DNA from: CAKQOE01 sp051892195
GTDB lineage: Bacteria > Bacillota > Clostridia > Peptostreptococcales > Anaerovoracaceae
DNA length: 36,149 bases
Assembly: GCA_051892195.1 (NCBI GenBank)
Contig: JBJFFZ010000110.1
Span: forward strand, 1 to 36,149
Direction of reading: 5' to 3'
Part shown: positions 23,790 through 35,664 of the stretch, piece after piece
How positions within the stretch are numbered: position 1 is the first letter of the stretch
Layout: the number at the start of each line of letters is the position of its first letter
Made by a program: the position numbers and the translations under genes
Notes under the pieces: model-generated
Database searches by the model: none
What the model saw: only the letters and a program-made list of their open reading frames with translations
Told to the model about the DNA's origin: nothing

Positions 23790-24602
23790 ATGGAACAGAC
23801 AGATAAAGGAAAAGACAGAAGAAAACGCCGGATTCTTATAGCGGCGGTGATCTTGTATTTTGCCGTCGCTCTTTTTACAAAGCATGCCCTTGCGCCGGAG
23901 CCGGCATCGGCGGATTCTCTCCCGCCCCGGGGGGATGTTTCGGAGGGCGTGGAAAAGATTCAGCTCCTGTCGCAGCGAAGCGTCGAGGAAACGGAAGAAA
24001 CCCTGAAGCGGATGGAAAAAGCGGAGCGGGCGGAGCAGCTGAAGGCGGGAAATTTCAAAGTGATTTTTGAGGATGCTGTTTTTATGGGAGATTCCCATGC
24101 AGAGGGACTCAGCGCATACGGGCTTTTGGACAGCGCAAAGGTGGCTGCTGTAAAGGGCCGCAGTCTCATAACGGGCCGGAAGGAAATCGAAAAAGCCGCG
24201 GCACAGAAGCCTTCGGAGATTTTTCTGAATTACGGAATGAACGACGTGGAAATCTTCGGCAGCGATGCGCAGAAGTTCATTGAAGCCTACCGGAGCTTTA
24301 TTGCGGAGCTGAAGGCGCGGGTACCGGACGCCAGGATTTTTATCTGCTCCATCTTTGAGCCCCAGCCCCAGGCGGTGGAAAAAGAGCCGTATCTGGCGCA
24401 TATTCCGGCGTACAACGAGGCCCTGAAGGAATTCTGCAGCCAGGAAGGCTATACGTTCATCGACACCACCGGCCTTCTGACCGATGAGTATTACGAGCCT
24501 GACCATAAGCACACGGTTTATGCCTATCATCGGATCTGGCTGAGCTATGTGGCATCCGAGGCGGGGCTTGTGGATGGGGAAAACCCGGGTGAGGAGGGCT
24601 GA
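23790..24602 (+). CDS. Membrane-anchored SGNH-hydrolase-family protein
   Basis: 270 residues: a basic N-terminus (KGKDRRKRR), one membrane segment (ILIAAVILYFAVALF), a helical stalk rich in Glu/Arg (about 45-85), then an SGNH/GDSL esterase-type domain. The catalytic Ser102 is in VFMGDSHAEG, NYGMND is the Gly/Asn block, and Asp238/His241 lie in EPDHKH. The domain should face outside the cell. Together with the following DUF4358, MBOAT and DHHW genes it forms a likely O-acylation cluster for a surface polymer. The start is uncertain: ATG 23790 gives the cleanest protein, but its ribosome-binding site is poor; GTG 23760 is possible. Confidence 0.8.
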   Translation: MEQTDKGKDRRKRRILIAAVILYFAVALFTKHALAPEPASADSLPPRGDVSEGVEKIQLLSQRSVEETEETLKRMEKAERAEQLKAGNFKVIFEDAVFMGDSHAEGLSAYGLLDSAKVAAVKGRSLITGRKEIEKAAAQKPSEIFLNYGMNDVEIFGSDAQKFIEAYRSFIAELKARVPDARIFICSIFEPQPQAVEKEPYLAHIPAYNEALKEFCSQEGYTFIDTTGLLTDEYYEPDHKHTVYAYHRIWLSYVASEAGLVDGENPGEEG

Positions 24603-24603
24603 A

Positions 24604-25110
24604 ATGGACGGAAATCGAATGAAGCTGCTTCTTCTTTCTGCTGCGGAGCTGGGAATCATCCTCCTGATCGCAGTTTTTATATGGAGCGTTTACAGTTCCG
24701 CGGACAGGGTTTATGAAATCATGCCCTCTGAGGTTGAGCAGGCCGTGTTCGAAGGAAAAATGCCCCAGGGGGCGGAACGTGGCTCGGCTCTGGACTTTCG
24801 AAGAGAATTCGGCATGGACCCGGAAAGCTTTGACGGCGTGATTTACTATAAACCAGTATCCAACATGGATGTCACCGAAGTAATCATTGCAAGAACCGGA
24901 GCGCCCGCGCTCCGAACGCAGCTTGAAGAAGCCATAAACAGCAGGATCTCTGCGCAGAAATCCGCATTTGAAGGGTATGCGCCCCTGCAGTACGGAATTC
25001 TGCAGGAAGCAGTGGTATCCGTTAAAGGAAATTATGTATTTTACGCAGCATCGGAGGATGCTGACCGGTATTATGAGAAATTTGCAGGTGCGCTGAAGGA
25101 CGCAGAGTAA
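24604..25110 (+). CDS. DUF4358-type membrane-anchored protein
   Basis: 168 residues: an N-terminal membrane anchor (LLLLSAAELGIILLIAVFIW), then an extracytoplasmic domain of about 125 residues. The sequence FDGVIYYKPVSNMDVTEVIIAR and the following helix with a paired-basic pattern fit DUF4358 proteins, which accompany MBOAT/DHHW genes in Clostridia. No enzyme motif was seen. GAGGAGG lies 7 bases before the ATG, and the gene begins 1 base after the SGNH-gene stop, so the two are co-translated. It is probably an accessory or structural partner of the acylation machinery. Confidence 0.7.
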   Translation: MDGNRMKLLLLSAAELGIILLIAVFIWSVYSSADRVYEIMPSEVEQAVFEGKMPQGAERGSALDFRREFGMDPESFDGVIYYKPVSNMDVTEVIIARTGAPALRTQLEEAINSRISAQKSAFEGYAPLQYGILQEAVVSVKGNYVFYAASEDADRYYEKFAGALKDAE

Positions 25111-25131
25111 CAGGCACCGGAGGGATTTTTA

Positions 25132-26550
25132 ATGGTTTTCAGCAGTTTGTTTTTTATCTTTGTGTTTTTGCCGGTGACTCTGCTCATCTATTACTGTGTG
25201 CCTTTCTCATGGAAAAACGGCGTACTGCTCTTATGCAGCCTGGTGTTTTACGCCTGGGGAGAACCGGTCTATGTCCTTCTTATGATGCTGAATATCCTGT
25301 TCAATTATGTGATGGGGCTTGATATTCAGCTGAGCCTGGACAGTGGGCGCAGAGTGCGGGCAAAGCTTTCACTGCTTGCCGCACTTGCAGTGAATCTTGG
25401 TCTTTTGGGGTTTTTCAAGTATTATGTGTTCTTTGTTACCAATATCAATGCAGTTTTTCATACCCATATTCCATGCAGAGATCTGGGGCTGCCCATCGGG
25501 ATCTCCTTTTATACCTTCCAGGTTCTTTCCTATATCATAGATATCTACAAAGGAAAAATCCGTGCACAGAAAAATCCTGTGACTCTGGGAGCGTATGTAA
25601 CCATGTTTCCTCAGCTGATCGCAGGTCCCATTGTGCAGTATGCGGATGTTGAAAAACAGCTGAACAGCAGGCAGATCAATCCGGAACGCTTCGGACAGGG
25701 CATGATCATTTTTATTGTGGGGCTTGCAAAGAAGGTTCTGCTTGCCAACAGTATGGGGGCGGTTTTCGATTCCCTTTCCTCCATGGATACGGGCAGCATG
25801 GCTGTCCTGGGAGGATGGCTCATCTGCATTTCCTATACATTTCAGATCTATTTTGATTTCAGCGGATATTCCGATATGGCAATCGGTCTGGGAAAGATGC
25901 TTGGATTTGATTTCAAACCCAACTTCAATTATCCCTACACAGCGAAGAATGCCAGCGAATTCTGGCGGAGATGGCATATTTCCCTTTCCGGCTGGTTCCG
26001 GGATTATGTGTATTTTCCGCTGGGCGGAAGCTATACGGATACAAAAAGACATATAAGAAACATCATGGTTGTGTGGATGCTGACAGGCCTCTGGCATGGT
26101 GCGGCGTGGAATTTTGTAATCTGGGGACTTTATTACGGACTGATCTTATTATTTGAAAAATATTTCTTCCTGGATTTTTGTGAGAGGAAGCACGTTCCGG
26201 GCATTGTAATGCATGGGTACACCATGCTTGTGGTGATGATCGGATGGGTGATCTTTTCAAGTGAAAGCATGGTGCAGTGTGTACACGTACTCGGCGTGAT
26301 GTTTGGTTTTTCTTCACATCCTCTTACGGATACGGTGTCCATGTATTATCTGACATCCAATCTCATCCTTGCGGGAATCATGTGCTGCGCATGTACGCCT
26401 GCAGCAAAGAATTTTATAAACCGGATGGAAGAAACGTATGGCAGTGCCGTGCAGCGGGTCATGGGCGTGGTGTATATTCTCCTGTTTATTGCATGTATCG
26501 CATATCTGGTAAACGAGACGTATAACCCGTTCCTGTACTTCCGGTTTTAA
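25132..26550 (+). CDS. MBOAT-family O-acyltransferase (DltB/AlgI-like)
   Basis: 472-residue polytopic membrane protein. MBOAT hallmarks are clear: PIGISFYTFQVLSYIIDIYKG and FPQLIAGPIVQY, then FWRRWHISLSGWFRDYVYFPLGG (first conserved histidine, His282) and LTGLWHGAAWNFVIWG (active-site His322). Such proteins pass acyl groups across the membrane to extracellular acceptors, as AlgI does for alginate and DltB for teichoic acid alanylation. No acyl donor gene is in the window. GGAGGG precedes the start. The neighbours SGNH, DUF4358 and DHHW match the usual partners that finish the transfer outside the cell. Confidence 0.93.
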   Translation: MVFSSLFFIFVFLPVTLLIYYCVPFSWKNGVLLLCSLVFYAWGEPVYVLLMMLNILFNYVMGLDIQLSLDSGRRVRAKLSLLAALAVNLGLLGFFKYYVFFVTNINAVFHTHIPCRDLGLPIGISFYTFQVLSYIIDIYKGKIRAQKNPVTLGAYVTMFPQLIAGPIVQYADVEKQLNSRQINPERFGQGMIIFIVGLAKKVLLANSMGAVFDSLSSMDTGSMAVLGGWLICISYTFQIYFDFSGYSDMAIGLGKMLGFDFKPNFNYPYTAKNASEFWRRWHISLSGWFRDYVYFPLGGSYTDTKRHIRNIMVVWMLTGLWHGAAWNFVIWGLYYGLILLFEKYFFLDFCERKHVPGIVMHGYTMLVVMIGWVIFSSESMVQCVHVLGVMFGFSSHPLTDTVSMYYLTSNLILAGIMCCACTPAAKNFINRMEETYGSAVQRVMGVVYILLFIACIAYLVNETYNPFLYFRF

Positions 26551-26596
26551 GGAAGAAAGCAGAAGAATCGTTACATAGAACTGGGCGGATTGAAAA

Positions 26597-27787
26597 ATGA
26601 AAGAGCAAAAAAGGATTACGAAAAAGAAACGGAACATTTCAGCTCTGGGGGCCGCAGGAGCGGCCGCAGCCTGCATGATTGTGATTCTTTCCGTATTAAA
26701 TATTATTATTCCGGATAAGGAGTTTTCTGAAAAGGAAAACAGAGTTCTGGCACAGTTTCCGAAAATCAGCTGGACGGCGCTGACGGAAGGGACTTTTTCC
26801 GAAGCTGCGGAGACTTATGTTGCCGACCAGTTTGCCGGCAGAGATGTATGGATCCGGCTCCGGTCGGAAATGGAGCTGGCTTTGGGGAAATACGAAGCAA
26901 ACGGGATCTATAAGGGAGATGACGGGTATTTTTTTGAGGAGACCACCGTGCCGGAGGAGGGGTTCATTGAGGAGACGGCTGCTGCTGTCAGGGGCTTTGC
27001 CGGGCGTCACGGGGATGTGCCTGTGACCGTGGTTGTGGCTCCGAACGCGGCAAATATTCTTTCGGATAAGCTTCCTGCCTATGCGCCGGTTCACGATCAG
27101 AATCCGGATATGGATCAGCTTTATGAGGCCCTGCTTTCTGACGGCTCCGGCGGAAATATTTCCACGGTGGACCTGAGAGAAACCTTTCGGGCAGAAAAGG
27201 AGGGCGGACAGCTTTATTACCGCACGGATCATCACTGGACCACCCGGGGTGCATATCTTGCGTTTCAGGCCTGCGGAGCGGCCCTCGGCATCGATCCGTC
27301 CGGCATGGGCTTTGAGCGGTATTCCCTTACCAATGAATTCTGCGGGTCTATGATATCGAAAAGCGGATTTCCTGCTGAGGTGCCGGATACCATCGAAACA
27401 TTTATACCGTTTTCCGATGTGTCGTATGTGGTTGCGTATACAGAGGAGGGGGAAAAGGCTTCTTCTGTCTACAGGCCGGAAAACCTTGAGAAAAATGACA
27501 AATATACGGTCTTTTTCGGCGGCAACTATCCGCAGATCGATATACGGACGACGAGCAGCCGGAGAGAACAGCTCCTGGTGATCAAGGATTCCTATGCAAA
27601 TTCCTTTGTGCCGTTTCTTATTCCGTATTACAGCGGCATCACCATGATTGATCCCCGGTACTATAATGGAGATGTAGATGCGCTTATGAAGGAAAAGGGC
27701 ATCGACCGGGTTTTATTTCTCTTTAATGCAAATACCTTCTTTAAAGAAAAATCCATTGCAGATGTGCTGCAGTGTCAGGAAAGCTGA
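26597..27787 (+). CDS. DHHW-family (AlgJ/AlgX-like) putative O-acetyltransferase partner
   Basis: 396 residues: a basic start, one membrane segment (about 18-36, Ala/Gly-rich), then an extracytoplasmic SGNH-like domain. The name-giving motif is Asp211-His-His-Trp214 in YRTDHHWTTRGAYLAF. A likely nucleophile serine is Ser332 in VIKDSYANSFVPFL. Other family marks are KEFSEKENRVLAQFP near the membrane and YVADQFAGRDVW. AlgJ/AlgX relatives work with MBOAT proteins to acetylate exopolysaccharides. The start has only a weak ribosome-binding site (GGCGGA). It is the last gene of the acylation cluster. Confidence 0.88.
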   Translation: MKEQKRITKKKRNISALGAAGAAAACMIVILSVLNIIIPDKEFSEKENRVLAQFPKISWTALTEGTFSEAAETYVADQFAGRDVWIRLRSEMELALGKYEANGIYKGDDGYFFEETTVPEEGFIEETAAAVRGFAGRHGDVPVTVVVAPNAANILSDKLPAYAPVHDQNPDMDQLYEALLSDGSGGNISTVDLRETFRAEKEGGQLYYRTDHHWTTRGAYLAFQACGAALGIDPSGMGFERYSLTNEFCGSMISKSGFPAEVPDTIETFIPFSDVSYVVAYTEEGEKASSVYRPENLEKNDKYTVFFGGNYPQIDIRTTSSRREQLLVIKDSYANSFVPFLIPYYSGITMIDPRYYNGDVDALMKEKGIDRVLFLFNANTFFKEKSIADVLQCQES

Positions 27788-27811
27788 GAAAATGTCTGTG
27801 CAGGGCCCAGG

Positions 27812-27835
27812 GCCCGGAGGGCAAATTGTTTTTTT
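27812..27835 (+). terminator. Weak possible terminator after the DHHW gene
   Basis: GCCC-GGA-GGGC (27812-27822) is followed after six bases by T7 (27829-27835). It is preceded by GGGCCC twice. The short stem and the gap before the T-run make it doubtful, but no other terminator was seen here. Confidence 0.3.
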
Positions 27836-27856
27836 GCGGAATCCCCGTGAAATGGC

Positions 27857-27884
27857 TTGAAAAGGGAGAACTTTACTGTATAAT
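27857..27884 (+). promoter_or_regulatory. Promoter of the ANTAR regulator gene
   Basis: TTGAAA (27857-27862), 16-base spacer, TATAAT (27879-27884). It gives an mRNA leader of about 80 bases that contains the hairpin and direct repeats at 27902-27932. Confidence 0.65.
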
Positions 27885-27901
27885 GTTATACAATAAAAAA
27901 T

Positions 27902-27932
27902 GCGTATGGAAAAACATGTATGGAAAATACGC
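27902..27932 (+). repeat. Leader hairpin with a duplicated 10-mer
   Basis: GTATGGAAAA occurs at 27904-27913 and 27918-27927. The outer bases GCGTAT (27902-27907) and ATACGC (27927-27932) pair. Because ANTAR proteins act on RNA hairpins in leaders, this could be a self-regulatory site, but the classic paired hexaloop motif was not seen. Confidence 0.45.
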
Positions 27933-27971
27933 TTTTCAAGGCTGTAAAAGAGGGAAAGGGGGGCACTTGAG

Positions 27972-28547
27972 ATGAACCATATACTGGTGTGCACTTCTTC
28001 TGAAAAAAACACCGATGTTCTCGCCTCACTTCTGCGAAGCTTTGTAAATGCGGAGATTTCCACCGCCGAAAACGCAGACGGCATACGGCTTCATCTGGAG
28101 CAGGCTCCGGAGATCGATCTGGTGATCATCAACACCCCTCTGAAAAATGAACAGGGTGCGGAGGTGGCCGCCGGTATTCTGGAGCGGTATTCTGTTCCTG
28201 TGATGCTGGTCACCGGGCAGGAAACTGCAGACCGCGCCGGACAGAGTCTGTCGGTGCAGGGCATCGCTGTGGTCAGCAGGCCGGTGGACAAAAAGGTCTT
28301 CGCAAGCACGGTCCATGCGCTTCTTTCCACAGGGGCGCTGGTGAAAAGCCTGCGGAGCAGAAACAGCCAGCTGCAGGATAAGCTGGATGAAATGAAGCTC
28401 GTCAACAGGGCAAAGGCCATGCTCATGAGCAATCTGCGGATGACGGAAGCCCAGGCCCACCGCTACATAGAAAAACAGGCAATGGATCTCCGGCAGAGCA
28501 GGAGAAACATCGCACAGAATATTCTGAAGACATACTACAACCGGTAG
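27972..28547 (+). CDS. ANTAR-domain regulator with a pseudo-receiver domain
   Basis: 191 residues. Residues 1-120 look like a response-regulator receiver, but the phospho-acceptor is Asn54 (VIINTPL), the acidic pair near residue 9 is Ser-Ser, and the conserved Lys before Pro is Arg (SRPV). Phosphorylation is therefore not expected. A coiled-coil-like linker (LRSRNSQLQDKLDEMK) leads to a C-terminal ANTAR domain (NRAKAMLMSNLRMTEAQAHR... AMDLRQSRRNIAQNIL). ANTAR domains bind hairpin RNA and prevent termination, often for nitrogen or amine metabolism. It lies 70 bases before carA, whose product uses glutamine, so a link to nitrogen or pyrimidine control is plausible. Confidence 0.85.
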   Translation: MNHILVCTSSEKNTDVLASLLRSFVNAEISTAENADGIRLHLEQAPEIDLVIINTPLKNEQGAEVAAGILERYSVPVMLVTGQETADRAGQSLSVQGIAVVSRPVDKKVFASTVHALLSTGALVKSLRSRNSQLQDKLDEMKLVNRAKAMLMSNLRMTEAQAHRYIEKQAMDLRQSRRNIAQNILKTYYNR

Positions 28548-28567
28548 CATGTCCGGAATGCAGCAAT

Positions 28568-28597
28568 TTGTAAAATGATTACATTTTAAGATAGTAT
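28568..28597 (+). promoter_or_regulatory. Possible carA promoter with operator-like palindrome
   Basis: TTGTAA (28568-28573) and TAGTAT (28592-28597) are 18 bases apart. Between and overlapping them lies the inverted repeat TAAAATG-ATTA-CATTTTA (28571-28588). A regulator bound there would cover the spacer. No PyrR-type attenuator could fit in this 70-base gap. Confidence 0.45.
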
Positions 28598-28617
28598 TGC
28601 GTAGAATGGAGGATATT

Positions 28618-29719
28618 ATGAAAGAAACACGGTATCTGCTCCTTGAAAACGGAACGGTATTCAAGGGCAAGGCGTTCGGAGCCCAGGGGGATGTGACCGG
28701 CGAGGTAGTTTTCACGACTGCAATGACCGGTTATCTTGAGACCCTTACGGACCCGAGTTATTATGGTCAGATTGTCTGCCAGACATTTCCCCTTATCGGA
28801 AATTACGGGGTGATTCCATCTGATTTTGAAAGTAAAAAGTCGTTTGTAAAAGGATATATCGTAAGAGACTGGTGTCAGGAGCCTTCCAATTTCAGAACTG
28901 AGGGGGATCTTGACACTTTTTTAAAGGAACAAAACGTGCCGGGACTGTACGGAATCGACACCAGAGCCCTTACAAAGATCGTCCGGGAAAACGGGGTTAT
29001 GAACGGCATCATCCTCAGCGAGCTTCCGGAGGAGCTGTCTTCTGATATCTGGAATCTGAAGCAGTACATCATTTCCGAAGCTGTAGCAAATACCTCCTGC
29101 AAAGAGCGCAGTGAGCACCCGTCCACGGGTGAGGCATCCGGCGCAGGGGCGCCGCTGAAGGTGGTCCTCATGGATCTGGGGGCAAAATACAACATCTGCA
29201 GAGAGCTGCAGAAGCGGGGCTGTGACGTGACCGTGGTTCCTTACAGCACAAAGGCCTCTGAGATTATGGCCATGAAGCCGGACGGTATTATGCTTTCCAA
29301 CGGCCCGGGGGACCCCGCCGAAAACACCGAGGTTATCAAGGAGATACGCATTCTCAGAGAAAGCGGGATTCCTGTGTTCGGAATCTGCCTGGGGCACCAG
29401 CTTTTGGCTCTTGCTTCCGGGGGCCGCACCGAAAAGATGAAGTACGGGCACAGAGGCGCCAACCAGCCTGCAAAGCGCCTGGCAGACGGCAGAGTGTTCA
29501 TCACCAGCCAGAACCACGGCTACTGCGTGGTAGGCGAGAGTCTGCCTGATTTTGCTCAGGTCAGCTATGTCAATGCAAATGACGGAACCTGCGAGGGGGT
29601 TTCATACAAGGACCACCCTGTTTTCTCCGTTCAGTTCCATCCGGAGGCATCTGCGGGTCCTCTGGATTCCGGATTCCTGTTTGATGAATTTGTTGCGCTT
29701 ATGAAGGAGGTTGGAGTAA

Positions 29720-29733
<14 letters not shown>
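28618..29733 (+). CDS. carA: Carbamoyl-phosphate synthase small subunit
   Basis: 371-residue glutamine amidotransferase subunit; it feeds ammonia to CarB for carbamoyl phosphate in pyrimidine and arginine synthesis. The N-terminal domain has GEVVFTTAMTGYLETLTDPSYYGQIV. The class I amidotransferase domain has nucleophile Cys257 in FGICLGHQLLALASGG and the His-Glu end QFHPEAS. Start 28618 is chosen for the GGAGG just upstream. Residues about 167-179, the linker between the domains, are encoded by two tandem hairpins (29116-29154). It overlaps carB by 14 bases, and the carB ribosome-binding site AAGGAGG lies inside the carA end. Confidence 0.97.
29116..29154. repeat. Tandem mini-hairpins inside carA
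   Basis: CACCCGT-CC-ACGGGTG (29116-29131) and CGGCGC-AGGG-GCGCCG (29139-29154), 7 bases apart, encode the Ser/Gly/Ala-rich linker between the two CarA domains. The first shares the TCCA loop context with 4460-4475 in mnmE. Confidence 0.55.
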
Positions 29734-33772
<4,039 letters not shown>

Positions 33773-33796
33773 GGAAGAAAGGATTGGCGGAGAATT

Positions 33797-35413
33797 ATGA
33801 AAAATGTGAAATATATTTTTGTGACCGGAGGCGTTGTATCCGGTCTTGGAAAAGGGATTACTGCGGCTTCCCTGGGACGTCTGCTGAAGGCAAAGGGATA
33901 TAAGGTGATCTCTCAGAAGCTGGATCCGTATATCAATGTGGACCCGGGAACCATGAGCCCGTACCAGCACGGAGAAGTGTTTGTTACAGAGGACGGCGCT
34001 GAAACAGACCTGGATCTGGGACATTACGAACGGTTTATTGACGAAAACCTCAACAAGTTTTCCAATCTTACCACAGGAAAGGTTTACTGGAATGTTCTCA
34101 CAAAGGAACGCCACGGAGATTATCTCGGGGAGACCATTCAGGTAATTCCTCACATTACAAACGAGATCAAGAATTTTGTCCATTCCGTAGGAAAAAAGGC
34201 CGATGCGGATATCGTTATCACGGAAATCGGCGGCACAACAGGAGATATTGAAAGCCAGCCGTTTCTTGAGGCCATCCGCCAGCTTTCTTTAGAGATCGGC
34301 AGAGAAAATGCCCTGTTTATTCACGTAACCTTCGTTCCATATCTGGTAGGCTCCGGAGAGTACAAGTCAAAGCCGACCCAGCATTCGGTGAAGGAGCTGC
34401 GCTCCATGGGCATTATGCCGGACATTATCGTGTGCCGGTGCGATGTGCCGGTAACAGACAGCATCCGCCAGAAGATCTCTCTGTTCTGCAATGTAAAGGA
34501 AGACTGCGTTATCAATAACATCACCGTGCCAATCCTGTATGAGGCGCCTCAGATGCTGGAGGAAAGCAATTTCTCCTCCATCGTCTGCAGAGAGCTGGGC
34601 CTGGAGGACCGGCCGGGAGATATGGCCGAGTGGGAGGCCATGACCGAACGGATCAGAAACAGCACCGGGGAAGTCACCATCGGTCTGGTAGGAAAGTACG
34701 TTCAGCTCCACGATGCATACCTGTCTGTTGCAGAGGCTCTGCGCCACGGAGCCTGGGAAAACAACACCAATGTAAACATCGAATGGATCGACTCCGAGAC
34801 ACTGACCCCTGAGAACTACGAAAAGGTGCTCAGCGTCTGCGACGGAATTCTCGTGCCGGGCGGATTCGGAAACCGGGGCATCGAAGGAAAGATCCTGGCC
34901 ATAAAGTACGCAAGGGAAAATGATGTTCCGTTCCTGGGCATCTGCCTGGGCATGCAGATGGCCGTTGTGGAATTTGCCAGAAATGTCATCGGGCTGAAGA
35001 ATGCAAATTCCAGCGAATTTGTTCCTGAGGGAGATTCACCGGTGATCCACTGGATGCCGGACCAGAGAGGGGATATCCAGATGGGCGGCACCATGCGTCT
35101 CGGGGCGTATCCATGCGTCATCACCCCGGGCACAGAGCTGGAAAAGGCATACGGAAAGCTGAACATTGACGAGCGCCACAGACACAGATATGAGTTCAAC
35201 AATTCCTACAGAGAAAAGTTCATCAATGCAGGAATGGTGTTCTCCGGCCTTTCCCCGGATCAGCGCCTGGTGGAGGCAGTAGAACTGCCGGACAAGAAGT
35301 TCTTCGTAGGCGTCCAGTACCATCCGGAATTCAAGAGCCGGCCAAACCACGCCCATCCCCTTTTCCGCGAACTGCTGAAGGCAGCCCTGGAAAACAAAAC
35401 CAAAAATGCATAA
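33797..35413 (+). CDS. pyrG: CTP synthase
   Basis: 538-residue enzyme making CTP from UTP with glutamine and ATP. The synthetase domain starts MKNVKYIFVTGGVVSGLGKGI, with EIGGTTGDIES further on. The glutaminase domain has nucleophile Cys383 in LGICLGMQMAVVEF, with the His-Glu pair in VQYHPEF. It begins 24 bases after the carB-dapF stop, which suggests one pyrimidine-related transcript. No room is left for the CTP-sensing leader known from Bacillus pyrG. A terminator follows at 35439-35473. Confidence 0.98.
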   Translation: MKNVKYIFVTGGVVSGLGKGITAASLGRLLKAKGYKVISQKLDPYINVDPGTMSPYQHGEVFVTEDGAETDLDLGHYERFIDENLNKFSNLTTGKVYWNVLTKERHGDYLGETIQVIPHITNEIKNFVHSVGKKADADIVITEIGGTTGDIESQPFLEAIRQLSLEIGRENALFIHVTFVPYLVGSGEYKSKPTQHSVKELRSMGIMPDIIVCRCDVPVTDSIRQKISLFCNVKEDCVINNITVPILYEAPQMLEESNFSSIVCRELGLEDRPGDMAEWEAMTERIRNSTGEVTIGLVGKYVQLHDAYLSVAEALRHGAWENNTNVNIEWIDSETLTPENYEKVLSVCDGILVPGGFGNRGIEGKILAIKYARENDVPFLGICLGMQMAVVEFARNVIGLKNANSSEFVPEGDSPVIHWMPDQRGDIQMGGTMRLGAYPCVITPGTELEKAYGKLNIDERHRHRYEFNNSYREKFINAGMVFSGLSPDQRLVEAVELPDKKFFVGVQYHPEFKSRPNHAHPLFRELLKAALENKTKNA

Positions 35414-35438
35414 CAGAAAAAAACCATACTATCTTGCG

Positions 35439-35473
35439 AAAAGACATCGGCTCCTCCGAACCGGTGTCTTTTT
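35439..35473 (+). terminator. Rho-independent terminator after pyrG
   Basis: AAAAGACATCGG (35439-35450) pairs with CCGGTGTCTTTT (35461-35472, one G-T wobble), followed by a T-run end. It closes the carA-carB-pyrG transcript. Confidence 0.88.
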
Positions 35474-35664
35474 GCGTCCGCGGGCTCCGCGCCGCTGCGC
35501 ATCACTGGTTTTTATATTTAAATAATGAGACTCTTTAATCATGTGATTATAAATTGATAAGAAAGACAAGAATGATTATAATGACAAGAAAGAAAAGGAA
35601 GCGCTTTATTAAAAATAACAGAAATAGTTCTGCGATATCGTCAAGCTCGTAAAGGAGGAAGAAC
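35474..35664. other. Non-coding spacer before the AlbA_2 gene
   Basis: It begins with a GC-rich palindromic bit, CGCGG-GCT-CCGCG (35479-35491) overlapping GCGC-CGCT-GCGC (35489-35500). It then turns abruptly into an AT- and purine-rich stretch (35510-35640) without a clear promoter. It ends with the strong ribosome-binding site AAAGGAGG (35651-35658). The shift in composition marks the border between the core operon and what looks like accessory DNA. Confidence 0.5.

Noticed and set aside
26650..26665. Hairpin GGCCGC-AGGA-GCGGCC in the DHHW gene
   Set aside because: It encodes an Ala/Gly-rich membrane segment, which explains the GC-rich palindrome; not counted with the mini-hairpin family.
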